Origin: Streptosporangiaceae bacterium NEAU-GS5 | Lineage (GTDB): Bacteria; Actinomycetota; Actinomycetes; Streptosporangiales; Streptosporangiaceae | Assembly (NCBI GenBank): GCA_017592665.1 | Contig: JAGFNW010000012.1 | Span: 169,731-233,730, forward strand | Reading direction: 5' to 3' | DNA: 64,000 nt | Shown: piece by piece, positions 1 through 20,950 of the stretch | Layout of the letters: each line of letters opens with the position of its first letter | How positions within the stretch are numbered: the stretch's first letter is position 1 | The notes under the pieces: model-generated | What the model was told of the DNA's origin: nothing | The model's database searches: none | The model's input: the letters and a program-made list of their open reading frames with translations, nothing else | Made by a program: the position numbers and the translations under genes

Positions 1-309
1 CTCGCCGCCGCCCGCGACGGCGACTTCGACGCGCTCGTCGCCGTGCTCGATCCGCAGATCGTGATACGCGAGGACACCGGCACCGGGATCCTCAACGAGG
101 TTCGCGGCGCGGAGAACGTGGCCCGCAGGGCGTCGTCCTTCTCGCATCTCGAGGCGCGGCTCGCGCTGGTCGACGGGGCGGTCGGCTGGATCTCGCATCA
201 GGGCGGGGAGGTCTTCGCGGTCGCCTCCGTCACCGTACGCCGGGGGCGTATCGCGGCCATGGACATCCTGCGTGACCCGGGCCGCCTGGCCCGCCTCGGG
301 GTATCGTGA
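1..309 (+). CDS. ECF sigma factor, C-terminal part (SnoaL-like domain), truncated by window edge
   Basis: The frame is open from base 1 and ends at TGA 307-309. The visible part begins LAAARDGDFDALVAVLDP and continues through DPQIVIRED, a phrase typical of the SnoaL-like tail of ECF41/SigJ-type sigma factors. The sigma2 and sigma4 regions would lie upstream, outside the window. In that family the tail tunes sigma activity and usually replaces a dedicated anti-sigma factor (family knowledge). The next gene starts only 6 bases after the stop, so the two may be cotranscribed. Confidence 0.75.
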   Translation, partial: LAAARDGDFDALVAVLDPQIVIREDTGTGILNEVRGAENVARRASSFSHLEARLALVDGAVGWISHQGGEVFAVASVTVRRGRIAAMDILRDPGRLARLGVS

Positions 310-315
310 GCGCTC

Positions 316-1194
316 GTGACTTCCGCCCAGGAACGCTCCGCGGACGAGATCGTGAGCGAATACCAGTACTACGAGTTCGCGGCCATCGACCGGCCGCTGA
401 CCGAGCAAGAGCAGGCCGAGGTCCGCGCCCTGTCCACATGGGCGCAGATCACCGCGACCGGCTTCGTCGACGAATACGAGTCGGGCGACTTCAAGGGTGA
501 TCCCGGGTCGCTGATGGAGCGCTTCTACGACGTCCACCTCTACTGCTCCGGTTGGGGCACCCGCCGCATCATGCTGCGGCTGCCGCAGGCGCTGCTGGAT
601 CCGGAGCTGGTGGAGCAGTACGACGTCGACGACCACGTCACCTTCTGGACCGCGCAGGACCACGTCATCATCGAGCTGACCAGCGACGAAGAGGGCGAGC
701 ACGGCGACCGCGACAAAGACCTGCCGGCCATCGCCGGAATCCGCGCCGAGCTCGCCGCCGGAGACCTCCGCCCGCTCTACCTGGCCTGGCTGTCGGCCTA
801 CGGAAGCTGGGAGCGCGACGAGGACGCCTTCGACTACGCCGACGAGGAGGAGCTGGAGCCGCCGGTCCCGGCCGGGCTCGGCGCGCTGACCCCGTCCCAG
901 CAGGCGCTGGCGCGTTTCCTGCGCCTGGACGCCGCGTTGCTCGACGTCGCGGCGCAGGTGTCGGCCGCGCGCGGAAGTCAGGCGGATCTCGGCACCTGGC
1001 TGAGCCGCCTCGACGCGGCGCGCAAGGACGCGCTGTTGGCGCGGGTCGCCGAGGGCTTCGGCGATCAGGTGCGGCTCGAGCTGCTCCGCGGGCTCCGCGA
1101 CTCGGCCGACGTCCCGGCCGAACCGACGCGGACCGTCGCCGAGCTGCTCGACGCCGCGGCGGCCCGGCGCCACGCCCTCGCACGCGCGAACTGA
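316..1194 (+). CDS. Conserved hypothetical protein, acidic, 292 aa
   Basis: The gene starts at GTG 316, 6 bases after the stop of the sigma-factor gene, and encodes 292 residues with no signal peptide or membrane segment. The N-terminal half (YEFAAIDRPLTEQEQAEVR, then FYDVHLYCSGWGTRRIMLRLP) matches my memory of a widespread bacterial family of unknown function that opens with 'Y-x-F-x-AIDRPL'. The C-terminal half is helical and rich in Ala, Leu and charged residues. Function unknown. It could be a partner of the upstream sigma gene, but only the spacing supports that. Confidence 0.75.
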   Translation: MTSAQERSADEIVSEYQYYEFAAIDRPLTEQEQAEVRALSTWAQITATGFVDEYESGDFKGDPGSLMERFYDVHLYCSGWGTRRIMLRLPQALLDPELVEQYDVDDHVTFWTAQDHVIIELTSDEEGEHGDRDKDLPAIAGIRAELAAGDLRPLYLAWLSAYGSWERDEDAFDYADEEELEPPVPAGLGALTPSQQALARFLRLDAALLDVAAQVSAARGSQADLGTWLSRLDAARKDALLARVAEGFGDQVRLELLRGLRDSADVPAEPTRTVAELLDAAAARRHALARAN

Positions 1195-1245
1195 TCACTG
1201 ATCCACACGGTCCGATTTCCGGGAGGACATCTGCCGAGCGAACCT

Positions 1246-1656
1246 GTGACGGGTATCTGGGGTCTGGGCATCCCCCGCAGACCGTTATCCCCGGACGAGC
1301 GGCCGCCTCGAAGCCGCGGAGCCCGTACGGCGATCGCCACCGCGCTGTGGGTGGGTCTTCTACCGCTGCCGTGCGCCGCGGCTTACACGATCGGGCACAC
1401 GTCCGCCGTGGGAAACGACCTCACCTCGGCGATTGTCGCGCTCGCCGTGTTCCTGACGCCCTACGCGGTCGTCAGCACGGCTCTCGCGGACAACGTCTCG
1501 CTGAACAAACGCGACATGTTCGTCAAGCGGACGAACTGGATGTGGCGCGCCGCTTACCTGCCCTATCGGGACTGGCCGCCGCTGTCCGATGAGATCGGCC
1601 GCTGGACGCGGATCGACATCCCGGGAAGCGACCTCCGGGTGTTCCGCCGCGTTTAG
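1246..1656 (+). CDS. Small membrane protein, hypothetical
   Basis: From GTG 1246 this encodes 136 residues with two hydrophobic stretches (about residues 29-47 and 59-82) and a polar C-terminus containing KRTNWMWRAAYLPYRDWPPL. The start is uncertain: GGGAGG at 1221-1226 lies 19 bases before the GTG but only 4 bases before an in-frame CTG at 1231. No family recognised. The stop TAG (1654-1656) overlaps the stop of the convergent small gene by two bases. Confidence 0.5.
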   Translation: MTGIWGLGIPRRPLSPDERPPRSRGARTAIATALWVGLLPLPCAAAYTIGHTSAVGNDLTSAIVALAVFLTPYAVVSTALADNVSLNKRDMFVKRTNWMWRAAYLPYRDWPPLSDEIGRWTRIDIPGSDLRVFRRV

Positions 1657-1862
1657 CGGTGGTGGTCCAGCGCCTCGACGGCGCCGAGGAGGGCGCGCAG
1701 GCCCACCTCGTCACGCTCGACGTCGGTCGGATCGAACAGCCATTCGGTGACCGGGAGGCTCAGCAGCTCCTCCCGATGGCTCGACGCGACCATGGCCAGC
1801 TCGGCCTCGACTTCGACCTCGAGCGCGTGGATCGAGACCCTGCGTCTGCTGGAAATGCCCAT
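1653..1862 (-). CDS. Small conserved protein, 69 aa, downstream of NmrA-like gene
   Basis: ATG 1862 is preceded by a strong AAGGAGGATC ribosome site, and the frame ends at TAA 1655-1653. The product (MGISSRRRVSIHALEVEVEAEL... ending ALLGAVEALDHHR) is soluble and acidic, with the phrase VTEWLFDPTDVERDEVGLRALLGAV. It starts 11 bases after the stop of the oxidoreductase gene, so the two form an operon. No family recognised. Confidence 0.55.
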   Translation of the reverse strand: MGISSRRRVSIHALEVEVEAELAMVASSHREELLSLPVTEWLFDPTDVERDEVGLRALLGAVEALDHHR

Positions 1863-1872
1863 GATCCTCCTT

Positions 1873-2613
1873 CTACTGGCTCCGCCACTCGGCGTAGGTG
1901 ATCTTGCCGAGGGTGGCGCCGCCCAGTGGCACCAGCGACCGCTCGTCCACTTCGGATCCGAAATACTTGGCGTGCGGGTCCGTGACCACCTCACGCGCGT
2001 CCCCCATGGCGGCGAGGGCGTCGCGGAAGAACTCGTCCATCTGATACTGGTCCGGCCCGGCGATCTCCAGCCTGCCGTTCAGCGGCGCTCCGGCCGCGGC
2101 GTCGGCGACCGCCTGGGCGACGTCCTCGCTCGCCATGGGCTGGAAGCGCACGGGCGCGATCCAGACCTTCCCGTCGACTGTGGCCTCGTCGGCGATGCCC
2201 CGTACGAACTCGAAGAACTGGGTCGCGTGCACCAGCGAGAACGGGATCGTGGACTTCTCGATCAGCTGCTCCTGAGCGATCTTCGCGCGGAAGTAGCCGT
2301 TCTCCGGGAGCCGCTCGGTGCCGACGATCGACAGGGCGACGTGGTGGCCCACGCCGGCGTCCGCTTCGGCGGCGAGCACGTTGCGTGTGGAGGTCTCGAA
2401 GAACTCCATGACCGCGCTCGGCTCGAACGACGGCGAGTTGGACACGTCGACCACCACGGACGCCCCGGTCAGGGCCTCGGCCAGGCCTTCGCCGGTGAGG
2501 GTGTTGACGCCCGTGTTCGGCGAGGCCGCCACCGCCTCATGGCCCTGCGCCTTGAGCTTGGCCACGACCTTCGACCCGATGAGCCCGGTGCCGCCGATAA
2601 CCACGATCTTCAT
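1873..2613 (-). CDS. NmrA-like NAD(P)-binding oxidoreductase (atypical SDR)
   Basis: The start is set at ATG 2613 (MKIVVIGGTGLIGSKVV), which follows CAGGAAGG with good spacing; an upstream in-frame extension has no ribosome site. The protein is 246 residues. The N-terminal GGTGLIG is the glycine-rich dinucleotide-binding turn of NmrA/atypical SDR proteins, and the later phrases SIVGTERLPENGYFRAKIAQEQLI and ATQFFEFV are typical of SDR_a5-like 'NAD(P)H-binding' proteins. No YxxxK catalytic pair stands out, so it may sense redox state or act on a small quinone or carbonyl; this is family-level inference. Upstream, 2614-2856 holds no gene. Confidence 0.85.
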   Translation of the reverse strand: MKIVVIGGTGLIGSKVVAKLKAQGHEAVAASPNTGVNTLTGEGLAEALTGASVVVDVSNSPSFEPSAVMEFFETSTRNVLAAEADAGVGHHVALSIVGTERLPENGYFRAKIAQEQLIEKSTIPFSLVHATQFFEFVRGIADEATVDGKVWIAPVRFQPMASEDVAQAVADAAAGAPLNGRLEIAGPDQYQMDEFFRDALAAMGDAREVVTDPHAKYFGSEVDERSLVPLGGATLGKITYAEWRSQ

Positions 2614-2856
2614 GACAAGCCTTCCTGTACGCCGGGGGCTTGGTTCCCACCCGGTCACCAGCTAAGACCGGACACGCTTACGGCTTGTGACAGTGCGCCG
2701 AAAAACTTGGCAAAACCCGGCGCGCCGCTGCTCAGAGCGCCGTCACCGGGCCATGCGCGGTCGCCGGGCAGACCGCCTGAGCGACCACCAAAACGCCGTG
2801 GGCGATGGTGGATCCGACGCCGGCCGGCTCGTCGTTGCCCGTTCAATCGCTTCCGG

Positions 2857-3138
2857 TCAGAGGTCGGGAGCCCTGTCCGCGATCCAGTAGGCCCAGATGG
2901 CGCAGGTATGGGCGGTCGCCGCGGCCTTGCGCGCGGCCTCGGCCTTGCCGCGGAACCTCTGTCGGTGCGGGCCGCCACGGGCGGCCAGCGTCTCGTACGT
3001 CTCCGCGGTCTCCTCTTCCGTGAGCGCCACCCGTTCGTGGGCCTCGGCCAGTGCGACCGCCATCCGGCGGCTGCGCAGGACCTGCCTGGCGAGCTGCTCC
3101 CTGATGACGTCGGAGGGAAGCCTTCCGTCGTCGTTCAT
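2857..3138 (-). CDS. Hypothetical helical protein, about 93 aa
   Basis: From ATG 3138 (MNDDGRLPSDVIREQLARQVLRSRRMAVALAEAHERVAL) the protein is charged and almost entirely helical, ending YWIADRAPDL. A TTG at 3147 would add three residues; neither start has a clear ribosome site. It contains E-E-T-A-E-T-Y and K-A-E-A-A-R-K-A-A-A-T-A heptad-like stretches. Codon bias is that of a real actinobacterial gene. No family recognised. Confidence 0.5.
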   Translation of the reverse strand: MNDDGRLPSDVIREQLARQVLRSRRMAVALAEAHERVALTEEETAETYETLAARGGPHRQRFRGKAEAARKAAATAHTCAIWAYWIADRAPDL

Positions 3139-3174
3139 AGCGCTCAACTGCCCATAAAGGGACGAAACACACGA

Positions 3175-3642
3175 TCAGCCGAAGACGTCGATCGGGGTGA
3201 GGCAGTCGGCCGGATCCTGCGCGTGGCGAGCGAGCCGGCACAGGTCGAGACGGAGCATGTCGACGTCGTGCCGGATGAGGTGGATGGGGATCGAGGCGGC
3301 CGGCCGGCACAGAAGCCACGGCCCGGACGCCCCCCAGCCGCCGCCGATCTCGTGCCAGCGGATGCGCGCGTACACGCAGTCTTTCCCCACCGACGGATCC
3401 ACATCGCTCAACGTGCCGATGACCTCGACGCGGTCGGTGGTCGCGCTGGTGTAGTGCGCGATGACGTGCCCCGAGGTCGTCGCCAGACGGCTCGTGGACC
3501 GCGCCGAGGCCCAGCTCGCGTGCGTGTCGACGGTTTCCGCCAATGGATGCGGAGATGCGGCGGCCGGCCCGGCCGCCGAGAGCCCGATGAAAACAGTGAT
3601 TAATGCTGTGCGAAGCCCGCGCAGCGTTCTGTTGCGGTTAAT
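3175..3642 (-). CDS. Small secreted protein, probable ATT start
   Basis: The frame ends at TGA 3177-3175. A strong GGGGAGG at 3654-3648 lies exactly 5 bases before ATT 3642, giving (M)NRNRTLRGLRTALITVF and then a hydrophobic core ending in AAGPAAASP, a textbook Sec signal peptide. The only ordinary starts in frame (GTG about 3666, ATG 3705) have no ribosome site and would add a non-signal extension. The mature part is about 125 residues with cysteines in CVYARIRW, LLCRPAAS, LCRLARH and DCLTP, which suggests two disulfides. No family recognised. Confidence 0.6.
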   Translation of the reverse strand: MNRNRTLRGLRTALITVFIGLSAAGPAAASPHPLAETVDTHASWASARSTSRLATTSGHVIAHYTSATTDRVEVIGTLSDVDPSVGKDCVYARIRWHEIGGGWGASGPWLLCRPAASIPIHLIRHDVDMLRLDLCRLARHAQDPADCLTPIDVFG

Positions 3643-3780
3643 GGTGTCCTCCCCTATGAACGGCACCAGTCTGCGCGGGCCCACGCTGGGATCGGTATTA
3701 GCCATTGTGCGTATGGCCCGGGCGGACGTCGCCGCGGTCGAATGGAGAGCCGCAGGAGGGACCGTTCGAGGGGGTGGAGC

Positions 3781-4362
3781 ATGCGCGCGCGGCGGTCGCC
3801 GTCGCCCACGACGCCCCCGCCTGCCAAACCACGCCCGCCGGAAGTGGTGACACCGCCATCGTCGAAGGTCAAGGGGACCATCCCACACGGCGTGGCGCCG
3901 ACCGTGGGAGAAACGCAAGCCGCCAAGCCGGCCGATAGCGCCGCGACAATGGACCACACGTCCGCCGAGCAATCCAGCCGCGGCGTCCACTGCCGCTCGT
4001 CCGAGGTCGACGTCCCCTATCAGGGCCGCGATCTCGACATGGATTGCGTCAATCACGAATACTCCGGCGAAGAACTCGTCAACGAGGCCGGGAAAGGCCT
4101 CATCGGCGACCACCCCGAACGCACGGTGAATCCGATCTGGCGGCGGGCGAATGGCGACAAGACTCCGACCTACGATTACTGCCGCCGGCAATTGGACGGC
4201 GGCACGACCCCGCCGGACGACTTCATGGCCACCAAGCCCGGCGACGCGCTGTGCCTGCTGACGAACATGGGCAGAGTGGCCTACGTCCGGGTCATCCGGG
4301 TCACCGACAACGCCACCTGGGTCTCCTTCATCGTCTGGCGTTCCGATCAAGACCCGGCCTGA
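3781..4362 (+). CDS. Hypothetical protein with proline-rich N-terminus
   Basis: ATG 3781 follows GAGGGGG (3768-3774); a longer in-frame ATG at 3742 lacks a ribosome site. The 193-residue product starts with a basic, Pro/Ser/Thr-rich segment (RRSPSPTTPPPAKPRPP, about residues 1-60). It then has a folded domain with four cysteines (VHCRSSEVDVPYQGRDLDMDC, YDYCRRQLD, DALCLLTN) and ends in a beta-like stretch, VAYVRVIRVTDNATWVSFIVWR. That last domain resembles C-terminal modules of some actinobacterial membrane kinases and lipoproteins, but I cannot name it. Its last 16 bases overlap the convergent glycosyltransferase gene. Confidence 0.6.
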   Translation: MRARRSPSPTTPPPAKPRPPEVVTPPSSKVKGTIPHGVAPTVGETQAAKPADSAATMDHTSAEQSSRGVHCRSSEVDVPYQGRDLDMDCVNHEYSGEELVNEAGKGLIGDHPERTVNPIWRRANGDKTPTYDYCRRQLDGGTTPPDDFMATKPGDALCLLTNMGRVAYVRVIRVTDNATWVSFIVWRSDQDPA

Positions 4363-5558
4363 AGCACCGCTCCCGCGCCCTCGAGCAGCTCGGCGGCGCG
4401 GGCCGGTCCGGAGGATTCCGGCTCGCCGTTGAAACGGGCCACGCGGTCGCGGTGGCCAGGGTCGGCAAGGGCCTCATCGAGCTGGGCCGCGATGGCCGGG
4501 GCCGACCACTCGTGCTCGGGCGTCCAGCGTGCCAGGCCGTGCGCGGCCAGCCGCTCGGCGTTGTCCGGCCGGTCGGCCCCGTACGCCATGATGACCTGCG
4601 GGGTCGCGCTGCGCAGCGCACGCGCCGCGGTGCCGATCCCGCCGTGGTGCAGCAGTGCCGCTACCCGGGGCAGCACGGCCGGAAACGGGAGTCGCGGGAA
4701 ATGGTGCACGTCCGGCGGCAGCGAAGCGGGAAGCAACTCGCGTTCCGGGGCGACCACCAACGCCGTGCGCCCAGAGCCTGCGACCGCCTCCAACGCGACA
4801 GCGTAGAAGCGGGCATGCAGCAGCTGCCCCGTGCCACCCGTAACCAGCACCGGACGCCGATCGCCTCCCAGAAGCGCCTCGACCCCCGGCGGCAGGCCGG
4901 CGGGCGAGTCGGCGAAGGCCGGGAATTCATCGCCGGTGACGAAGCCCGTGAGGACGGCTCTGGTGGCGGTGCCGGCGTCTTCGAACCACTGGGGCCACAG
5001 GCCGATCGTGCGACCGGGCGAGCGCAGCCAGCGGCCCCATTCGGTGATCGGTGGCAGCCCGGCATCACTTCGTACGCCGTTGACGCCGTCGGCCAGGCCG
5101 CGAGCGACATTGGCGGCGGCGACGGGGGCGACCAGGAGCTGGGTCGGAGCCACCGCGACCCAGACCGCCGGGGCCGCGAGCAGGTCGGCCGCGATCAGCA
5201 CGGACAGCGCCGAGGTGTGGCGGCCCACCAGGACCGTCTCGCCGGGGCGGTGCCGCTCGGCGAGCAAGGCCACCTCGTGGCGCATCTGCTCGAACAGCCC
5301 CGCCTCCTCGTAGTAGCGGCGTAAGTCCGCGGGGCTGCGCACGGCCAGCAGTTCGGCCGAGCGCCGCTGGCCGTCCAGGTAGGACGCCTCGGTGTCGATC
5401 GCGGCGAAGCCGAGGCCGGCGCGGGCGGCGGCCGGCGCGTAGGGGGCGTGAGTGCAGAGGGTGACCTCGTGCCCGCGGTCGGCCAGTGATCTACCGATGC
5501 GGGCGAACGGCAGGACGTCACCTGCAGTGCCGTGGGTGACCAGGAGAAAGGTGGCCAT
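4347..5558 (-). CDS. GT1-family (GT-B) glycosyltransferase, MGT type
   Basis: The product is 403 residues from ATG 5558, preceded by AAGGGG. It opens MATFLLVTHGTAGDVLPFARIG, the UGT/MGT N-terminal strand-loop. The C-terminal donor site reads HHGGIGTAARAL followed by GADRPDNAERL, matching the GT1 signature HxGGxGT...DQ.xNA with Q replaced by R. This family moves sugars from NDP-sugars to secondary metabolites such as macrolides and glycopeptides. It is transcribed divergently from the NRPS gene and shares the 190-base control region with it, so it may decorate the peptide. A candidate -10 (CATAAT on the minus strand, 5605-5600) lies in that region. Confidence 0.88.
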   Translation of the reverse strand: MATFLLVTHGTAGDVLPFARIGRSLADRGHEVTLCTHAPYAPAAARAGLGFAAIDTEASYLDGQRRSAELLAVRSPADLRRYYEEAGLFEQMRHEVALLAERHRPGETVLVGRHTSALSVLIAADLLAAPAVWVAVAPTQLLVAPVAAANVARGLADGVNGVRSDAGLPPITEWGRWLRSPGRTIGLWPQWFEDAGTATRAVLTGFVTGDEFPAFADSPAGLPPGVEALLGGDRRPVLVTGGTGQLLHARFYAVALEAVAGSGRTALVVAPERELLPASLPPDVHHFPRLPFPAVLPRVAALLHHGGIGTAARALRSATPQVIMAYGADRPDNAERLAAHGLARWTPEHEWSAPAIAAQLDEALADPGHRDRVARFNGEPESSGPARAAELLEGAGAVLQAGS

Positions 5559-5626
5559 CGTGCCCCTTGTCTTTTCGCGCGTTACGAGCGCAGCTCACAA
5601 TTATGTCGGGCGAATAACGGAAATTC

Positions 5627-5656
5627 TTGACGCCTTTTGGGCCCCCCTGCTATATT
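5627..5656 (+). promoter_or_regulatory. Predicted strong sigma70-type promoter of the NRPS operon
   Basis: TTGACG (5627-5632) and TATATT (5651-5656) are separated by 18 bases. Both hexamers are close to consensus and stand out in this GC-rich sequence. The predicted transcription start is near 5663, leaving a leader of about 85 bases before the NRPS start codon. Confidence 0.65.
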
Positions 5657-5666
5657 GCCACATACG

Positions 5667-5680
5667 TGGGAGCGCTCCCA
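5667..5680. promoter_or_regulatory. CelR/CebR-type LacI-family operator
   Basis: TGGGAGCGCTCCCA is a perfect 14-base palindrome, extended to 18 bases by flanking CG (5665-5682). It is identical to the operator bound by CelR of Thermobifida fusca and CebR of Streptomyces, which are released by cellobiose or related oligosaccharides (established knowledge). It lies just downstream of the predicted +1 of the NRPS promoter, a position that would block transcription. No repressor gene is inside the window. Confidence 0.8.
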
Positions 5681-5718
5681 CGGGCTTGGTGGAGGGCGGC
5701 CACAAGTCGTACGCCGAA

Positions 5719-5747
5719 ATGGTGACGATCTTGGGGGTACGTCAGCG

Positions 5748-5751
<4 letters not shown>
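5719..5751 (+). CDS. Possible leader peptide overlapping the NRPS start (TTGA)
   Basis: ATG 5719 opens MVTILGVRQR and stops at TGA 5749-5751, which overlaps the TTG start of the NRPS (TTGA). The same frame is open further upstream through VEGGHKSYAE, with a GTG at about 5692. No convincing ribosome site precedes it. It may couple translation into the giant gene or be chance. Confidence 0.25.
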
Positions 5752-19011
<13,260 letters not shown>

Positions 19012-19022
<11 letters not shown>

Positions 19023-19197
19023 TCACTACCAAGTTGTGCGCAACGGCGAGGAGCAGTACTCGATCTGGCCGGCCGACCAGCAGCCCCCCGACGGCTGGCG
19101 CCCCGAGGGCACGGTCGGCCCCAAACAGGATTGCCTGGACCACATCGAGGAGATCTGGACGGACATGCGCCCGCTGAGCGCCCGGAGGCCGCGATGA
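19012..19197 (+). CDS. MbtH-like protein
   Basis: The 61-residue product [20 protein letters not shown]... has the MbtH signature: [35 protein letters not shown]. MbtH proteins bind NRPS adenylation domains and are often needed for their folding and activity. Its ATG overlaps the last 11 bases of the NRPS gene, and its TGA overlaps the next ATG, so it is translationally coupled on both sides. It probably serves the three A domains of the giant enzyme. Confidence 0.96.
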
Positions 19198-19520
19198 CCA
19201 CGGACTCGACCGAGATCGCCGTGCTGCGGATGTGGACCGAGCTCGGGCTCCACGCCGACTCGGCCGACGACGACTTCTTCGAGGCCGGCGGCCAGTCCCT
19301 GACCCTCGTGCGATTCCTGGCCAGGGTCCAGGAGGCCTACGGCGTGGAGCTGCCCGTCGACCGGCTCTTCGACGCCGACCTCACGGTCGCCGCGGCCGCC
19401 CGGCTCATCACCGAGGCCCAGCTCGCCATGACCGACGACGACGAACTGGCCGCCGTGCTGGCCACCGTGGAAGGGCTCTCCGACGACGAGCTGGCGGCGC
19501 TGCTGGCCGAGGCCGACTGA
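19194..19520 (+). CDS. Free-standing peptidyl/acyl carrier protein
   Basis: ATG 19194 overlaps the MbtH stop as ATGA. The 108-residue protein has the carrier motif [20 protein letters not shown] with the phosphopantetheine serine in GGQSL, then [18 protein letters not shown]. The acidic tail ([26 protein letters not shown]) resembles the C-terminal helices of NRPS/PKS carrier proteins. No adenylation or acyltransferase gene sits beside it. It may present the starter to C1 or the residue missing from the A-less third module. Confidence 0.92.
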   Translation: MTTDSTEIAVLRMWTELGLHADSADDDFFEAGGQSLTLVRFLARVQEAYGVELPVDRLFDADLTVAAAARLITEAQLAMTDDDELAAVLATVEGLSDDELAALLAEAD

Positions 19521-19525
19521 GCGAC

Positions 19526-20827
19526 ATGCGCGTCCTGCTTACCCAGAACATGCGCTACCTGCCGAGCCACGGCGGCGCCAACAAGTCCAACCGGATCACG
19601 ATGGAGGACCTCGCCGCGGGCGGCCACCGCTGCGTCGCGGTCACGCCGCTGCACGCCACCTCGGAGCCGGAGCTGGCCGCGCAGCTCGCCGCCCTCGGCA
19701 GCGACCCGCCTCGCCGGGCCGGCGACGCGCTGATCTACGAGCACCGCGGCGTCGAGGTGCACGTCGTCACCTCGCCCACCCGCCTGGCGCCGTACGCCGG
19801 TCAGATCGCGGCCGCCCTCCGGCCGGACCACACGCTCGTGCCGTCCGACGATCCCGGGCTGCTCATGCTCGGCACCGCGCTCCGCGCCACGCCGGAACGG
19901 GTGGTGTATCTGGTGCACACCCTGCAGCAGCTGCCGTTCGGCCCGCGCGCCTTCTATCCCAGCGTGTCGGGGCTGTCGCTGGTGCGCCGGGCCGCCGGGG
20001 TGGTGGCGATCAGCCAGGCCGTACGCGACTATGTGATCGACTGGGCGGGGCTCGAGCCCGAGCTGATTCATCCGCCGGTGTACGGCCCCGGCCCTTTCCC
20101 GGACCTCGGCCGTCCGGACCGTGGCGCGGTGACCATGGTCAACCCGTGTGGCTACAAGGGGTTGCCCATCCTGCTCGGCCTGGCCGACGCCCGCCCCGAG
20201 GTGCCGTTCCTCGCCGTGCCCACCTGGGGCACGACCTCCGCCGACCGCGCCGAGCTGGCCCGCCGCCCCAACATCGAGGTGGCCGACCCGGTGCACGACA
20301 TCGCCGACCTGCTGCGCCGTACGCGGCTCCTGCTGATGCCCTCGCTGTGGGACGAGACGTTCGGATACACGGCCGTGGAGGGCATGCTGCACGGCGTGCC
20401 GGTCCTGGCCGGCGACGTCGGCGGGCTGTCCGAGGCCAAGCTCGGCGTGCCGTATCTGCTGCCCGTCCGCCCCATCCGCCGCTACCACCCGCAGCGCGAC
20501 GACGAGCCTTATCCGGCGCCCGTCGTGCCCGAGCAGGACATCGGCCCGTGGCTGGTCGCTCTGGACCGGCTGCTCACCGACCCCGCCCACTATCGCGACA
20601 TCGCGTTCCGAGGCCGTGAGGCGGCCACCGCCTTCGTCGGCGGTCTGGACGCCACGGCGTTCGAGCGATACCTGGGCCGGCTGCCCGTCGCCCGTGCCGC
20701 CGCTCCCCCTCAGGACACCGCGCGGCTGGCGGACCTCAGCCCCGCCCGCCGCGAAGCCCTGGTCAAACTGCTCCAACGGCGCGCCGTTGGAACGGACCGG
20801 GACGAGGTGGAGCAGCGGGAAAACTGA
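19526..20827 (+). CDS. GT4-type glycosyltransferase of the NRPS operon
   Basis: ATG 19526 lies 6 bases after the carrier-protein stop. The 433-residue GT-B protein opens MRVLLTQNMRYLPSHGGANKSNR and has the GT4 donor-site stretch PSLWDETFGYTAVEGMLHGVPVLAGDVGGLSEA (residues about 270-305), with the E-x7-E-like arrangement of the family. No membrane segment. Its C-terminal tail LSPARREALVKLLQRR closely resembles the helix that precedes C1 in the NRPS (LDPVRRAALARLLAERR). It probably glycosylates the peptide, perhaps at Ser while carrier-bound; this is inference from the operon. Confidence 0.88.
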   Translation: MRVLLTQNMRYLPSHGGANKSNRITMEDLAAGGHRCVAVTPLHATSEPELAAQLAALGSDPPRRAGDALIYEHRGVEVHVVTSPTRLAPYAGQIAAALRPDHTLVPSDDPGLLMLGTALRATPERVVYLVHTLQQLPFGPRAFYPSVSGLSLVRRAAGVVAISQAVRDYVIDWAGLEPELIHPPVYGPGPFPDLGRPDRGAVTMVNPCGYKGLPILLGLADARPEVPFLAVPTWGTTSADRAELARRPNIEVADPVHDIADLLRRTRLLLMPSLWDETFGYTAVEGMLHGVPVLAGDVGGLSEAKLGVPYLLPVRPIRRYHPQRDDEPYPAPVVPEQDIGPWLVALDRLLTDPAHYRDIAFRGREAATAFVGGLDATAFERYLGRLPVARAAAPPQDTARLADLSPARREALVKLLQRRAVGTDRDEVEQREN

Positions 20828-20839
20828 CACATCGGACGA

Positions 20840-20860
20840 GTGTTCCAAGCTGTGGAACAC
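20840..20860 (+). terminator. Hairpin after the NRPS operon
   Basis: GTGTTCCA (20840-20847) and TGGAACAC (20853-20860) form a perfect 8-bp stem with a 5-base loop, starting 13 bases after the glycosyltransferase stop. There is no T run, so it could be a factor-assisted terminator or an operator for the next gene. Confidence 0.4.
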
Positions 20861-20950
20861 CGCGTCACGCCCTGGTTTCCAACGGGCATAAGTGATCGCC
20901 GTTACCCCGGATGCGGGTGTGGCGACACCAACTGAATAGGAGACCACGGA

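Noticed and set aside
1747..3603. 618-residue plus-strand frame
   Set aside because: It runs antisense to two better-supported minus-strand genes with ribosome sites and family motifs, and has no recognisable domain.
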